Assembly (NCBI RefSeq): GCF_025460805.1
Contig: NZ_JAMXFJ010000006.1
Span: 160,228 to 224,227 of the forward strand
DNA from: Microvirga sesbaniae
Lineage (GTDB): Bacteria > Pseudomonadota > Alphaproteobacteria > Rhizobiales > Beijerinckiaceae
Direction of reading: 5' to 3'
Length of the DNA: 64,000 bases
Positions within the stretch are counted from its first letter, which is position 1; each line of letters begins with the position of its first letter. Positions 1 to 7,485 of the stretch are shown piece by piece. Both the position numbers and the translations under genes were made by a program. Under the pieces are notes generated by a model. That model did not search any database. It worked only from the letters and a program-made list of their open reading frames with translations, and was not told the origin of the DNA.

Positions 1-427
1 ACCGGAAGGGGAGCTGCGGAACGACCGGATGGCCGGCAAGGCGCGGATCCGTCGCGAGGTCGCCGATCACCAAGGGCTCGCCGGAGGCGATCACGAGCTG
101 GCAGATCGACCGGTCCCGCTCGATCCAGGGCGCGACGCCATCTCCGCGCACGGATTTCATCCACTGGTATCGGTCGTCCATGAATCCGAGGAATGCCACA
201 TCGGCCCCGTAGAACTGGGCCGCCAGCCGCGTGATCCGGTCGAACCGTTCCTCGCGCGGCGTATCGAGAATTCCGCAGGAATAGAGAAAGTCGAGCCGCT
301 CTGCTTCATTGGAGGGCTCGGGAGGCACGGCAAACACGTTGGAATTCCAGTCCGGCAACAAGGGGAAACCGAGAGAGGCTTCCATATCGCAGTTGCCGCG
401 AAGGCGCCATCGCCCACGCGCCGCCAT
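1..427 (-). CDS. GAF-domain signalling protein, N-terminal part (runs off the left edge)
   Basis: Only the first about 142 codons are present. The translation runs NEAERLDFLYSCGILDTPRE, then ITRLAAQFYGADVAFLGF, DDRYQWMKSVRG and ERDRSICQLVIASGEPLVI. This is the typical start of GAF domains found at the N-terminus of bacterial diguanylate cyclases and histidine kinases. The ATG at 427 has an AGGACC stretch upstream; an in-frame ATG at 385 is an alternative start. The output domain lies outside the window, so enzyme class cannot be assigned. It is probably a cytoplasmic sensor. A 15-bp inverted repeat lies 120-333 bp upstream and may be regulatory. Confidence 0.8.
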   Translation of the reverse strand, partial: MAARGRWRLRGNCDMEASLGFPLLPDWNSNVFAVPPEPSNEAERLDFLYSCGILDTPREERFDRITRLAAQFYGADVAFLGFMDDRYQWMKSVRGDGVAPWIERDRSICQLVIASGEPLVIGDLATDPRLAGHPVVPQLPFR

Positions 428-546
428 TGTCGCGAGGTCCTATGAGACGACGATCCTGTCGACGTCGTGGCGCGCCGCTGGCCGGCGGCGGGAAAATTAG
501 CCGCGCCTGGTCCCGTTGAGGAGAGTCAGGCGCGGCCCCGGCCCGT

Positions 547-760
547 ATTTGCCCCTACGGGAGCCCGTTAACTAAAAATTAACCTTGACCGGAATGCGGC
601 TTCGCTTCGGAGTTTGTGGGACGATTCTGTGAAGCGCGCTTCCGTGGCCGTCATGGCGGCTCAGCGGCGGCGAATGGGCGGGGGCTTTTCAACGGGGCTT
701 CACAAAAGGAGAGCGCCCGTCGTTCCAGGGCGCTCCAAGTTCCGACCCGTAGGGGCAAAT
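547..760. repeat. Perfect 15-bp inverted repeat flanking a 184-bp segment
   Basis: ATTTGCCCCTACGGG at 547-561 is the exact reverse complement of CCCGTAGGGGCAAAT at 746-760. The segment between holds an AT-rich patch (TTAACTAAAAATTAACC near 569) and no convincing gene. It could be a small non-autonomous mobile remnant or a pair of regulator sites upstream of the GAF gene. No target-site duplication is obvious. The rest of the 428-860 gap shows nothing I can name. Confidence 0.5.
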
Positions 761-862
761 CTAGGCCGGTTGCCTCGTTGTAGCCGCCTCTTGCTCCCGT
801 GTCTGTCGGGTCCACGACAGTTCTGAACAAAAGCTGTCCGTTTGCGGAATTTTTCGTGTATG

Positions 863-1040
863 GAGCATTGGATCCGATCCCAAACCTGGGTCCACTTGTC
901 CCGTCCGATGCTCTAGCCGCCTGAGTCTGCGGATCCTGACCCTCTCCACGTCATCACCGGCCTTGTGCCGGTGATCCCGATTGTTTGAGGCGCGGCGCTT
1001 TTCCGCATCGGGATGGCCGGCGAGGGGCGGGTGATGACCG
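863..1040. repeat. Family B (863-914) and family A (947-1040) palindromic elements
   Basis: 863-914 is a degenerate family B nested palindrome (GAGCATTGGA...TCCGATGCTC around TGGGTCCACTT). 947-1040 is a family A unit: outer CACGTCAT, a CACCGG/CCGGTG arm, a central CCCGAT...ATCGGGAT pairing and a final degenerate GGCCGG arm. A further half family B element (1083-1116) overlaps the stop codon of the small membrane protein next to it. Confidence 0.75.
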
Positions 1041-1113
1041 GTCGTCCGTGACAGGTGGAGGGTGTCGGCGCCGGTTTAACGGCGAACCGGATCCACTTTT
1101 CACGTCCGAGGCT

Positions 1114-1272
1114 CTACGGCCGCGACTTCGACTTCGCCACCACGATGACCGGTTCGGGCTTGAGGGCGTGCGTCACGAAGCCGAACGTGATCCCGATCAA
1201 TGTTCCGAGGACGATGATGAGCCTGAACTCGCGCCAGTTGGTTCCGGCATTCTCGCTGTGTTTCGTGGACAT
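1114..1272 (-). CDS. 52-residue single-helix membrane protein
   Basis: The frame encodes 52 residues: a short hydrophilic N-terminus (MSTKHSENAGTNWREF), one hydrophobic helix (RLIIVLGTLIGITFGFVTHAL) and a basic tail ending SKSRP. It is too short for routine gene calling. It is supported by clear similarity to the neighbouring frame at 1363-1536: both have W, a few residues, then a VIVLG..IG..FG.F helix. That suggests a tandem duplication of small inner-membrane proteins. No function is known to me. The stop codon lies inside a family B repeat half-site, so the repeat may form the end of the transcript. Confidence 0.5.
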   Translation of the reverse strand: MSTKHSENAGTNWREFRLIIVLGTLIGITFGFVTHALKPEPVIVVAKSKSRP

Positions 1273-1362
1273 GGACGCATCCCGCAGGCCGACTCCGCGT
1301 CAGTAGCATGCCGCAACGGTATTGCCGATCGCCCGAAAGGGGTAGACGGGGAGGTCGCCCGG

Positions 1363-1536
1363 CTACGGCGTCGCGGAAGGGCGCGCCCTCTGGTGCGCCG
1401 CGGGGGCGGCCGTGGATTGCGGCTGAGCCGAAAGGAACTTGGCGAACTCACCGAACGCGAGCCCGATCACCAGCCCAAGGACGATGACGATGGGCAGATC
1501 GTACCATGGGCGTCCAGTGATCAACGGAATCTCCAT
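1363..1536 (-). CDS. 57-residue single-helix membrane protein, paralogue of the next
   Basis: From the ATG at 1536 the product is 57 residues: MEIPLITGRPWYDLP, one hydrophobic helix (IVIVLGLVIGLAFGEF) and an Ala/Pro/Gln-rich tail. A GTG at 1566 would add 10 residues; neither start has a strong ribosome site. Its helix aligns with that of the 52-residue protein 90 bp downstream on the same strand. Likely a small inner-membrane protein of unknown role; the pair may be co-transcribed. Confidence 0.5.
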   Translation of the reverse strand: MEIPLITGRPWYDLPIVIVLGLVIGLAFGEFAKFLSAQPQSTAAPAAHQRARPSATP

Positions 1537-1703
1537 CGGCTGACGGAGCGCCCGGGCGGTCGGCACGGTCGCAGCGCCGGCCAGGGACTCTGGAACTCTG
1601 CCGGAGGCAAGTCAATGGAGCGAGCTCAATGGAACGCCCCCGCAGGAGGCGGCGCGATGCGCGGGGCCGCGGGCGCCGACAGACGGATGCGGGTTCGATC
1701 CTT

Positions 1704-2387
1704 CTATTGGTTCGCCGTCACGGTCGGTGAGGTCCGGCCACCGAGGGAGGCCCACGCCGGGCCCTCGTCGCCCTCGCGCTTGATGTAGGTATAGCCGGTC
1801 TTGTGCCACGGCAGGATCGCGTTGCGCTTGTTGTCGAGGATGAAGTCCCCGCGGTCGGTGCGCGCCATCATGACCGCGTGGCCGGCGCCGTCCTCGTCGA
1901 TGACGACCGTCATCCGCAGGGCCCGGTGCGGGAAGCCGGCCTCGACGAGGCGCTTGCGCTTGACGAGCTGGTAATCCTCGCAATCGCCGTAGCCGTCCTC
2001 GGCGAAGTCCCAGACGTCCTCGATGCCCCAATGGTCGGAATCGGACCTGGCCTTGATCGTCGCGTTGACCTGCTGGTTGACCCGGTTGAGAATCTGCCAG
2101 GTCTTCGCGGTCAGCTCGATGGTGGCGGGCTCGGACGGGTCAACCGCGCATTCGGACGGGTTTTGCTCGCAGAAGCGCACCCAGCCTATGATCGGCTTGG
2201 CGGCTCCCACCTTGGCGACCGGCTGCGTGACGGTCGGCAGGATGCTTCCGGTCTGCGTCTGCGCCTCGGCGGAAGCGGCCGCGACGGTCAGAGCGACGCA
2301 GACGGCGGCGAACCGGATCGCATGCCTGGACAATGGCCGAACGCTCAGAAGCTCGAAGAGAGGTCGCCGCATTGCCCCCACCGACAT
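1704..2387 (-). CDS. Exported transglutaminase-like cysteine peptidase (BTLCP family)
   Basis: 227 residues. A basic start and hydrophobic stretch (residues about 23-40, ending ASAEAQ) look like a signal peptide, so a periplasmic protein is likely. Motifs match the bacterial transglutaminase-like cysteine proteinase family: GDCEDYQLVKR (candidate nucleophile Cys136), DGAGHAVM (His170) and FILDNK (Asp185). The region WDFAEDGYGDCEDY is characteristic. Members of this family have been linked to processing of surface adhesins with LapD/LapG-type systems, but no partner is encoded beside it. An in-frame ATG at 2372 follows a G-rich stretch and is an alternative start. Confidence 0.88.
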   Translation of the reverse strand: MSVGAMRRPLFELLSVRPLSRHAIRFAAVCVALTVAAASAEAQTQTGSILPTVTQPVAKVGAAKPIIGWVRFCEQNPSECAVDPSEPATIELTAKTWQILNRVNQQVNATIKARSDSDHWGIEDVWDFAEDGYGDCEDYQLVKRKRLVEAGFPHRALRMTVVIDEDGAGHAVMMARTDRGDFILDNKRNAILPWHKTGYTYIKREGDEGPAWASLGGRTSPTVTANQ

Positions 2388-2571
2388 GCCGTTAAGGATT
2401 TGTTCATCAAACCTGACACGGCGCGCCGGCGGCGCTCAAGGCGAAAGTTAAGCAAAGGTTAACGGGCCGCATCGGGGCCGCATCGGGGCCGCTGCGCGGC
2501 CGGCCGGCCGGAACGTTATCGCGCATCCGCCGTTGTCGAGACTCGACGGCAAACCAGGAGCGGGCGGCGCC

Positions 2572-2823
2572 ATGCCTCGCGAAGTCACCGACCCCGATGG
2601 CATCACGTGGACCTGCATCCAGGCCTTTTCAGGTCTCGGCAAGGATCCGGAGAAGGAGGAGGCCGCGCGTGTCGACGGGAAAGCCGACGCGTTCCAGGTG
2701 GTCTGCACCCCTTCCGGCGGCGCGCAGTCCGTCAGGCTCGAACTGCCCGGGAACTGGGAGCGGACGGCCTCCGACGAGGACCTGCTGGACCGGATCCGGA
2801 CCCGGCTCGATCAAGACCGCTGA
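2572..2823 (+). CDS. Conserved small protein of unknown function (83 aa)
   Basis: Starts at ATG 2572, with GGAG about 11 bases upstream. The product begins MPREVTDPDGITWTCIQA and ends RIRTRLDQDR. It is acidic and soluble, with no signal peptide or membrane helix. The central part (FQVVCTPSGGAQSVRLELPGNW) looks like a small beta-sheet domain, and the end resembles a short amphipathic helix. Codon use matches the neighbours, and the frame is closed by TGA immediately before a repeat cluster. Function unknown. Confidence 0.65.
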   Translation: MPREVTDPDGITWTCIQAFSGLGKDPEKEEAARVDGKADAFQVVCTPSGGAQSVRLELPGNWERTASDEDLLDRIRTRLDQDR

Positions 2824-2912
2824 CGGGGCGATGGCTTCGTCCTTGTCCCGCTGCCAAGAACACAGTCGCAACGAGTGCTCACGCCCGCGCCTCACCCTCA
2901 CTCCCACCCGCT

Positions 2913-3276
2913 CACGTGATGGCCGGGCTCGTCCCGGCCATCCCGATTGTCTTGAGCGCGGCGCCTCTCAGAAGCGGGATCACCGGCACGAGGCCGGTGA
3001 TGACGCGGAGAGGGTGACCATCGCCGTGGCGTGACCTTTCCCACGTCATGGCCGGGCTTGTCCCGGCCATCCCGATTGTTGAGAGCGCGGCGCTTTTCCG
3101 ATCGGGATCACCGGCACGAGGCCGGTGATGACGTGGAGGATGTATGACCCGGTGATGACGGGGAGGGTCCATGGGCCGGCGATAGACCGGGGGGCTAACG
3201 CCCCATCCGCACGATGCTCCACAACAAAAGCTCGAAGCATCGGGCTTGAGTTCGATCACACGTCCGATGCGCTAGG
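2913..3276. repeat. Two family A elements and a family B fragment
   Basis: Family A units at 2913-3008 and 3042-3137 each carry an ATGGCCGG/CCGGCCAT arm first and a CACCGG/CCGGTG arm last, the opposite order to the unit at 947-1040. A partial unit follows at 3141-3167. A family B fragment (AAGCATCGG...ACGTCCGATGC) at 3235-3276 abuts the end of the LuxR regulator gene. No coding frame is supported in 2824-3271. Confidence 0.8.
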
Positions 3277-4045
3277 AGAAGCGCTCCAGGGACAACGCGT
3301 CATGGAAGCCCGACCGGCGGCCGGGCGCGGACGGGCGGTTCCAGGCAGCGACGTCGCCCGCCCCGGACTTCGACCGCTCGGCCGTGTCGCGGCCGAGATT
3401 CTGGGCGGCGATCACAGCCTCGACGCGGTTCCTGACATTGAGCTTCTGCATCAGCACGGTCATGTAATGCTTGACGGTCCTCTCGGTGATGCCCAGGCCG
3501 CCGGCGATCTCCCGGTTGGTCTTGCCGTCGAGCAGAAGCCGGACGATCTGGTGTTCGCGGGCATTCAGCGCGGGAGCCGGCACGGCGCTCTTGGCTCCGC
3601 CGGAGGCGCTCTTGACCCCGGAGGCGCTTCGGAGCGCGGCGTTGACCGAAGCCGCGAGCGTCGGGGACACATAGGTGTCGCCGTTGGCCACGGCCGTCGC
3701 CGCGCGGGAAAGCTCCTCCAGCGACGAGGATTTCGAGACGTAGCCTCTCGCCCCGGCGGCGAAGGCGTCGATGGCCCGTTCCACGCCAAGGTCCGCAGTG
3801 AACACGAGAATCCCGATGCCCGGATGCTTCGATCGGATCTCGGCGATCGTGCCGGCGGTGCTTCCCTGCTTCGACAGATCCAGGATCATCAGGGCGGGCC
3901 GAAGGCTCTCCGCGATGCCGATCGCGTCGCGGGACGTGGAGCCTGTTGCCACGACGTCGAAAAGGCCCTGTGATCCGAGCACATGCGTAAGACCCTCGAT
4001 GACGATCGGGTGATCGTCGACCAAGGCGAGCGAAACGAACGACAT
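3272..4045 (-). CDS. LuxR/NarL-type response regulator
   Basis: 257 residues from the ATG at 4045, which follows a GGGGGG tract. The receiver domain (about 4-120) has the acidic pair at VDDHP, phospho-acceptor Asp56 in LMILDLSKQG and Lys105 in GYVSKS. A linker leads to a GerE-type helix-turn-helix (about 162-215: LNAREHQIVRLLLDGKTNRE...KLNVRNRVEAV). A basic and Ser-rich tail of about 35 residues follows. It is transcribed away from the histidine kinase at 4.4 kb. Its recognition helix region closely resembles that of the regulator at 5.9 kb, so both may bind similar sites. DNA targets are not known. Confidence 0.9.
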   Translation of the reverse strand: MSFVSLALVDDHPIVIEGLTHVLGSQGLFDVVATGSTSRDAIGIAESLRPALMILDLSKQGSTAGTIAEIRSKHPGIGILVFTADLGVERAIDAFAAGARGYVSKSSSLEELSRAATAVANGDTYVSPTLAASVNAALRSASGVKSASGGAKSAVPAPALNAREHQIVRLLLDGKTNREIAGGLGITERTVKHYMTVLMQKLNVRNRVEAVIAAQNLGRDTAERSKSGAGDVAAWNRPSAPGRRSGFHDALSLERFS

Positions 4046-4444
4046 TGAAACCCCCCGCGCGCAGCTCGGACGACCGGATGGGCCGCGTGGTCCTGGATGC
4101 GCGCCCTCGAAACGTAGCGACCGGCGAGGGGGGAGTCCCGGGACCGAACGGGCTAGGGGCGGTTCAGGAAGACGTACTCCCATAGGGGTAGGTCCCGCCG
4201 GAGCGCTCCCGTGAAGACACCGCCCCTCGGGATCGGTTGCGATAGGAAGCGACGGACATCGAAGGCGACGATCTCTTGAATGCCTGGAGCCGGACGCGGC
4301 ATTCATCTTGTTGTGATTTATCTGCCGATGATTTCAAAGGGTGGCGGTCAGATCTGGACCAAAGTATCGACCATTGCCGGCGCGAGGTCGATTGCAAGTC
4401 ATACCGTGCCTGCTAAGCTCCTACGTCTTGGGGTTGGGGCGGTC
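4046..4444. promoter_or_regulatory. Divergent regulatory region with a CC-ATA-GGGGTAGG box
   Basis: This 400-bp gap separates two divergently transcribed signalling genes. It contains TACTCCCATAGGGGTAGG at 4175-4192, an imperfect palindrome of the kind bound by NarL/FixJ-type regulators. A similar CCATTGGGGGTAGG string occurs at 59905-59917 in front of the PL5 lyase gene. The AT-rich stretch 4300-4340 could hold a promoter. Assignment of the box to either flanking regulator is inference. Confidence 0.35.
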
Positions 4445-5881
4445 GTGTCCGAGTTGGCGTCGACAATGTGGATCAGGCGGGGGAGCGATGCCCCGTCGAC
4501 GGTGAGCCTGACGCGCCAGTTCGTGGTGACGGGCGGGGCCGTCATGTTCGTGGCCATGATCGCGGCCGGCCTGTTCGTGTCGGAGCATGCCACGAGAACG
4601 ACGATCGAGAATACTGCGTCGGCCACCGCGCTCCTGATGGACAGCTTCATCTCGCCGCTCGCCCAGCCGCTGGCGGCCGAGGCGGTCCTGCCGGATTCCC
4701 GGAGAGGCGAACTGGATCGCCTTCTCGGGGGCGATCTCTTCAGGCAGCGGTTCCCGCATCTTGAGATCTGGAAGGAGGGCGGCGTCGTCGCCTATTCGAC
4801 GACCCCGGAGCTGATCGGGCGGCAATTCGCTCCGCCCGACGGGCTGACGACCGCATTGAAGGGTGACATCTCCGCCCAATACGCAAACCTGGATGCGCGC
4901 GAGCATACGGTTCGGGGATGGAACACCAAGTATCTCGAAATCTACGTTCCGATCCGCGAGCACCATTCCGGCCGCGTCATCGCGGTGGCGGAGATCCATG
5001 AAAACCCCCTCGGTCTCGACCGTGAGCTGCGGTGGCTGCGGCTCAAGAGCTGGGTTGCCGTCGCGTGCGCGACCGCCCTCATCATGCTCGGTCTGTTCGG
5101 GATCGTGTACCGGGGCAACAGGCTCATCCTGTCGCAGCAGCGCCAGCTGCGCGCGCGCCTGATCGACATCGAGCAATCCTCCCGGCACAACCAGGTTCTC
5201 AAGGAACGGGCCGAGCGCGCCTCGGGCCGGGTCGCGGAGCTGACGGAGAACTATCTGCGCCGGATCGGCGCCGAACTGCATGACGGGCCCGCTCAGCTGA
5301 TCGGGCTGGCGGCGCTCGCGGTCGAGCATGTCCGGAGGGCCAGGACGCCGGACAGCCGGGAGGAAGAGCTCCAGGCGCTGGAATCGGTGCTCTCGGACGC
5401 TCTTCGCGAGATCCGGACCACGTCGAAGGGCCTGATGCTGCCGGACATCGAGCGCCTGCCGCTTCAGGAGGTCGTGAAGCGGGTGGTCTCCCATCATGAG
5501 CTGCGCACCGGCACCGGCGTGGCGGTCGATTGCGATGACGTTTCGCGTCCTCTCGCGCATGCCCTCAAGATCTGCGCCTATCGCTTCCTGCAGGAGGGCC
5601 TCAACAATGCCTTCCGGCATGCGGGCGGCCACGGTCAGGCCGTCTCGTGCCGGCTGAACGGAGACGCGTTGACCCTGGCCGTCGAGGACGAGGGACGCGG
5701 CCCGGGGAACGGCCCGGCGGCTCCCGAGCCCGGCCTGGGGCTCGTCGGCCTGCGCGACCGGGTCGAGAGCCTCGGCGGCGTCTTCCGCCTCACACGCCGC
5801 GCGGGCGGCGGAACCAGAATTGAAATGAGCGTCACGATCACGGGCGATCGTCACGATCCGGGCGAGGGGCACAATGATTGA
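4445..5881 (+). CDS. Membrane sensor histidine kinase (HisKA_3 type)
   Basis: About 478 residues from GTG 4445, which has GGGG upstream; ATG 4466 is an alternative. It has a first membrane helix (VVTGGAVMFVAMIAAGLFV), an extracytoplasmic sensor of about 170 residues and a second helix (VAVACATALIMLGLFGIVY). A coiled region, the dimerisation/phosphotransfer helix with His279 in GAELHDGPAQ, and an HATPase domain follow. ATPase boxes are LQEGLNNAFRHAGG (N), VEDEGRGPG (G1) and GLGLVGLRDRVESLGG (G2). Its last codons overlap the next gene's start (ATGATTGA), so the regulator at 5874 is its likely partner. The sensed signal is unknown; no HAMP or PAS is evident. Confidence 0.9.
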   Translation: MSELASTMWIRRGSDAPSTVSLTRQFVVTGGAVMFVAMIAAGLFVSEHATRTTIENTASATALLMDSFISPLAQPLAAEAVLPDSRRGELDRLLGGDLFRQRFPHLEIWKEGGVVAYSTTPELIGRQFAPPDGLTTALKGDISAQYANLDAREHTVRGWNTKYLEIYVPIREHHSGRVIAVAEIHENPLGLDRELRWLRLKSWVAVACATALIMLGLFGIVYRGNRLILSQQRQLRARLIDIEQSSRHNQVLKERAERASGRVAELTENYLRRIGAELHDGPAQLIGLAALAVEHVRRARTPDSREEELQALESVLSDALREIRTTSKGLMLPDIERLPLQEVVKRVVSHHELRTGTGVAVDCDDVSRPLAHALKICAYRFLQEGLNNAFRHAGGHGQAVSCRLNGDALTLAVEDEGRGPGNGPAAPEPGLGLVGLRDRVESLGGVFRLTRRAGGGTRIEMSVTITGDRHDPGEGHND

Positions 5882-6509
5882 CAGGTTGCGGGTCGCGGTG
5901 GTGGACGACCATGCGATGTTGCGGGCAGGGGTGATCCGGGCGCTCATGCTCGACGACACGATCGAAGTCGTCGGAGAGGGCGCGTCCGCGGCGGACGCGA
6001 TCGAGCTGGCGCGGGTGCACAAGCCCGATCTGATCCTGCTCGACATCTCGATGCCCGGCGACGGAATCGAAGCCGCCCGCGCCATCAGCGATCTTCCGGC
6101 CTCACCCCAGGTCGTCATGCTGACGGCGTCGGAGAACGACGACGCCGTCACCCGGGCGCTCGAGGCCGGCGCCGTCGGCTATCTTCTCAAGGGGATCAAC
6201 GCGCCGGACCTGATCAATGCGGTGAAAACCGTGAAGGCGGACGGGTCCTTCATCGCTCCGAACCTGGCCCTCCGGCTGCTGTCGAACAGGATCCAGGCCG
6301 AAGCAAGGCCGTTTGCGACCCTCTCCGAGAGCGAGGAGCGCACGCTGCGGCTCATGTCCGCCGGACTGACCAACCGCGAGATCAGCGAGAGGCTCGCCGT
6401 GACGGAAAAGACCGTCAAGTTCCACGTCGGCAACATCCTGAGGAAGCTCAACGTCCGCAATCGGGTCGAGGCGGCGCTTCTCGCCAAACGGGAATGGGGC
6501 GAAGCCTGA
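5874..6509 (+). CDS. LuxR/NarL-type response regulator coupled to the upstream kinase
   Basis: 211 residues. The receiver domain has DD at 11-12, phospho-acceptor Asp57 (LILLDISMPG) and Lys106 (GYLLKG). The C-terminal GerE helix-turn-helix runs from about 150 to 205 (LSESEERTLRLMSAGLTNRE...KLNVRNRVEAAL). The start codon overlaps the end of the histidine kinase by 8 bases, indicating translational coupling and a cognate pair. A perfect hairpin with flanking A and T runs follows 16 bases after the stop. Confidence 0.93.
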   Translation: MIDRLRVAVVDDHAMLRAGVIRALMLDDTIEVVGEGASAADAIELARVHKPDLILLDISMPGDGIEAARAISDLPASPQVVMLTASENDDAVTRALEAGAVGYLLKGINAPDLINAVKTVKADGSFIAPNLALRLLSNRIQAEARPFATLSESEERTLRLMSAGLTNREISERLAVTEKTVKFHVGNILRKLNVRNRVEAALLAKREWGEA

Positions 6510-6525
6510 AGAGCCGGCGGACCGT

Positions 6526-6551
6526 GCGAAAAACCGGGTCCGGTTTTTCGC
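6526..6551. terminator. Bidirectional-looking hairpin terminator
   Basis: GCGAAAAACCGG and CCGGTTTTTCGC form a perfect 12-bp stem with a GT centre, 16 bases after the response-regulator stop. The A and T runs are inside the stem, so it could act on either strand. Confidence 0.7.
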
Positions 6552-6572
6552 CATCAACGGTGCGCCAGCCAA

Positions 6573-6720
6573 GAGTGGAGCATCTTTTCACGCAAAACCG
6601 GTTCCCACTTTTCACGTCCGATGCTCGAGAGCTGTTTCCACTCGCTTGGAATCATCTCTCTTCTTTGGCTTGCCGCATTTTGAGCGGCGAACCGGATCCA
6701 CTTCGCCAAAAATGCTCCAG
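6573..6720. repeat. Family B fragment and family C element
   Basis: 6573-6626 carries GAGCATC...ACGTCCGATGCTC (family B). 6629-6718 is a family C copy: CTGTTTCCACTCG, TCTCTCTTCTTTGGCTTGCC, CGGCGAACCGGATCCACTTCG and AAAAATGCTC. Matching copies lie at 20604-20695 (same strand) and 62044-62134 (reverse strand). Confidence 0.75.
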
Positions 6721-6747
6721 GCGGCCGGAACGAGGCGCGCCATCGAT

Positions 6748-7125
6748 TCAGGCCTTCCGTTCGAAGGCCGGCCCCTGACCCGCCATCTCGGTCGAGATCA
6801 GGTCGAGCCGGCGTCTGAGATCGTACTGCCGGTGCTCGAACTCGTCCCGCAGATCGCCCAGCTCCCGTCGGAGCCGGTCGATCTCGGTTCGCAGGGGCCG
6901 AGAGGCGCCGGTCCGTGCGTGACCCGGCGATGGGGAACCCTCGGCGGTCAGCGCCCGGATCTTCCGAAGCGTCTTCGGCCCGAACCCGGGAAGCGTCAGC
7001 AGGAAGACGTCCGGCAGCTGCGCCAGCTCGGATGTCGACGGGCAGCGGCCATCGAACGCCTCCAGGATGCTCTCCTGGACGCGCCGGCTGAAATGTTTGA
7101 TCGGAAAGAAGCCGTTCTCATGCAT
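6748..7125 (-). CDS. Helix-hairpin-helix protein with C-terminal coiled coil
   Basis: 125 residues from ATG 7125. Residues about 40-70 read ELAQLPDVFLLTLPGFGPKT and LRKIRAL, a helix-hairpin-helix like those in the RNA polymerase alpha C-terminal domain and in DNA repair proteins. That suggests DNA or protein binding. The C-terminal half (LRTEIDRLRRELGDLRDEFE) is a probable coiled coil. An upstream ATG at 7200 would add 25 residues, but those codons (ACT, TCA, AGA) are atypical, so I prefer 7125. It diverges from the giant peroxidase gene. Function unknown. Confidence 0.6.
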   Translation of the reverse strand: MHENGFFPIKHFSRRVQESILEAFDGRCPSTSELAQLPDVFLLTLPGFGPKTLRKIRALTAEGSPSPGHARTGASRPLRTEIDRLRRELGDLRDEFEHRQYDLRRRLDLISTEMAGQGPAFERKA

Positions 7126-7485
7126 GGTGTCGACGCGTCCCGTAAGTGAGCGCGCAACTCTAATCAGAGTTTTTTCCTCTCGGGTGGGGTCCCATCCCAA
7201 CGCGCCCCCATCCTACCCATGAGGATGACGCGCAGACGATCCCTTCGAGGGTGGGTCGGACCTTAGGCCAGTCCGGACCCTGGTCCTTGGACCGCGGCGA
7301 CTGGACCCAAGTCGGTCATGGTCTCGGACCAATGACTAAAGATTCGTTACCCCTTCATCCGATGCGGGCTTCCCGACCCTGTTCGACACTGTCGGTCAAG
7401 TTGCGGGCCTGTGGCCAGGAGCCCCGGTCGCCGCAATGCGCAGAGGAACAGCAATGTGGGCCGGGCCCACGCAAGGGGAAGCGTC
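7126..7485. promoter_or_regulatory. Upstream region of the giant peroxidase with repeated GGACC motifs
   Basis: No gene is supported in these 360 bases. GGACC occurs five times on the + strand at 7258, 7275, 7289, 7303 and 7326, three of the steps being 14-17 bp. The complementary GGTCC occurs at 7282. A small stem ACTCT/AGAGT followed by six T is at 7155-7174. A strong ribosome site AAGGGGAA precedes the ATG at 7486. The GGACC array could be operator sites or fold in the leader RNA; this is inference. Confidence 0.35.

Noticed and set aside
547..760. Insertion sequence
   Set aside because: The 15-bp inverted repeats enclose only 184 bp with no transposase frame and no visible target duplication.
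985..1788. A 267-codon plus-strand frame across 1.0-1.8 kb
   Set aside because: It starts inside a family A repeat and is Arg/Gly-rich low-complexity shadow of the minus-strand small genes.
2597..3034. Alternative frames of 136-145 codons over the 2.6-3.0 kb region
   Set aside because: They run into family A repeats; the frame at 2572-2823 has the ribosome site and protein-like composition.
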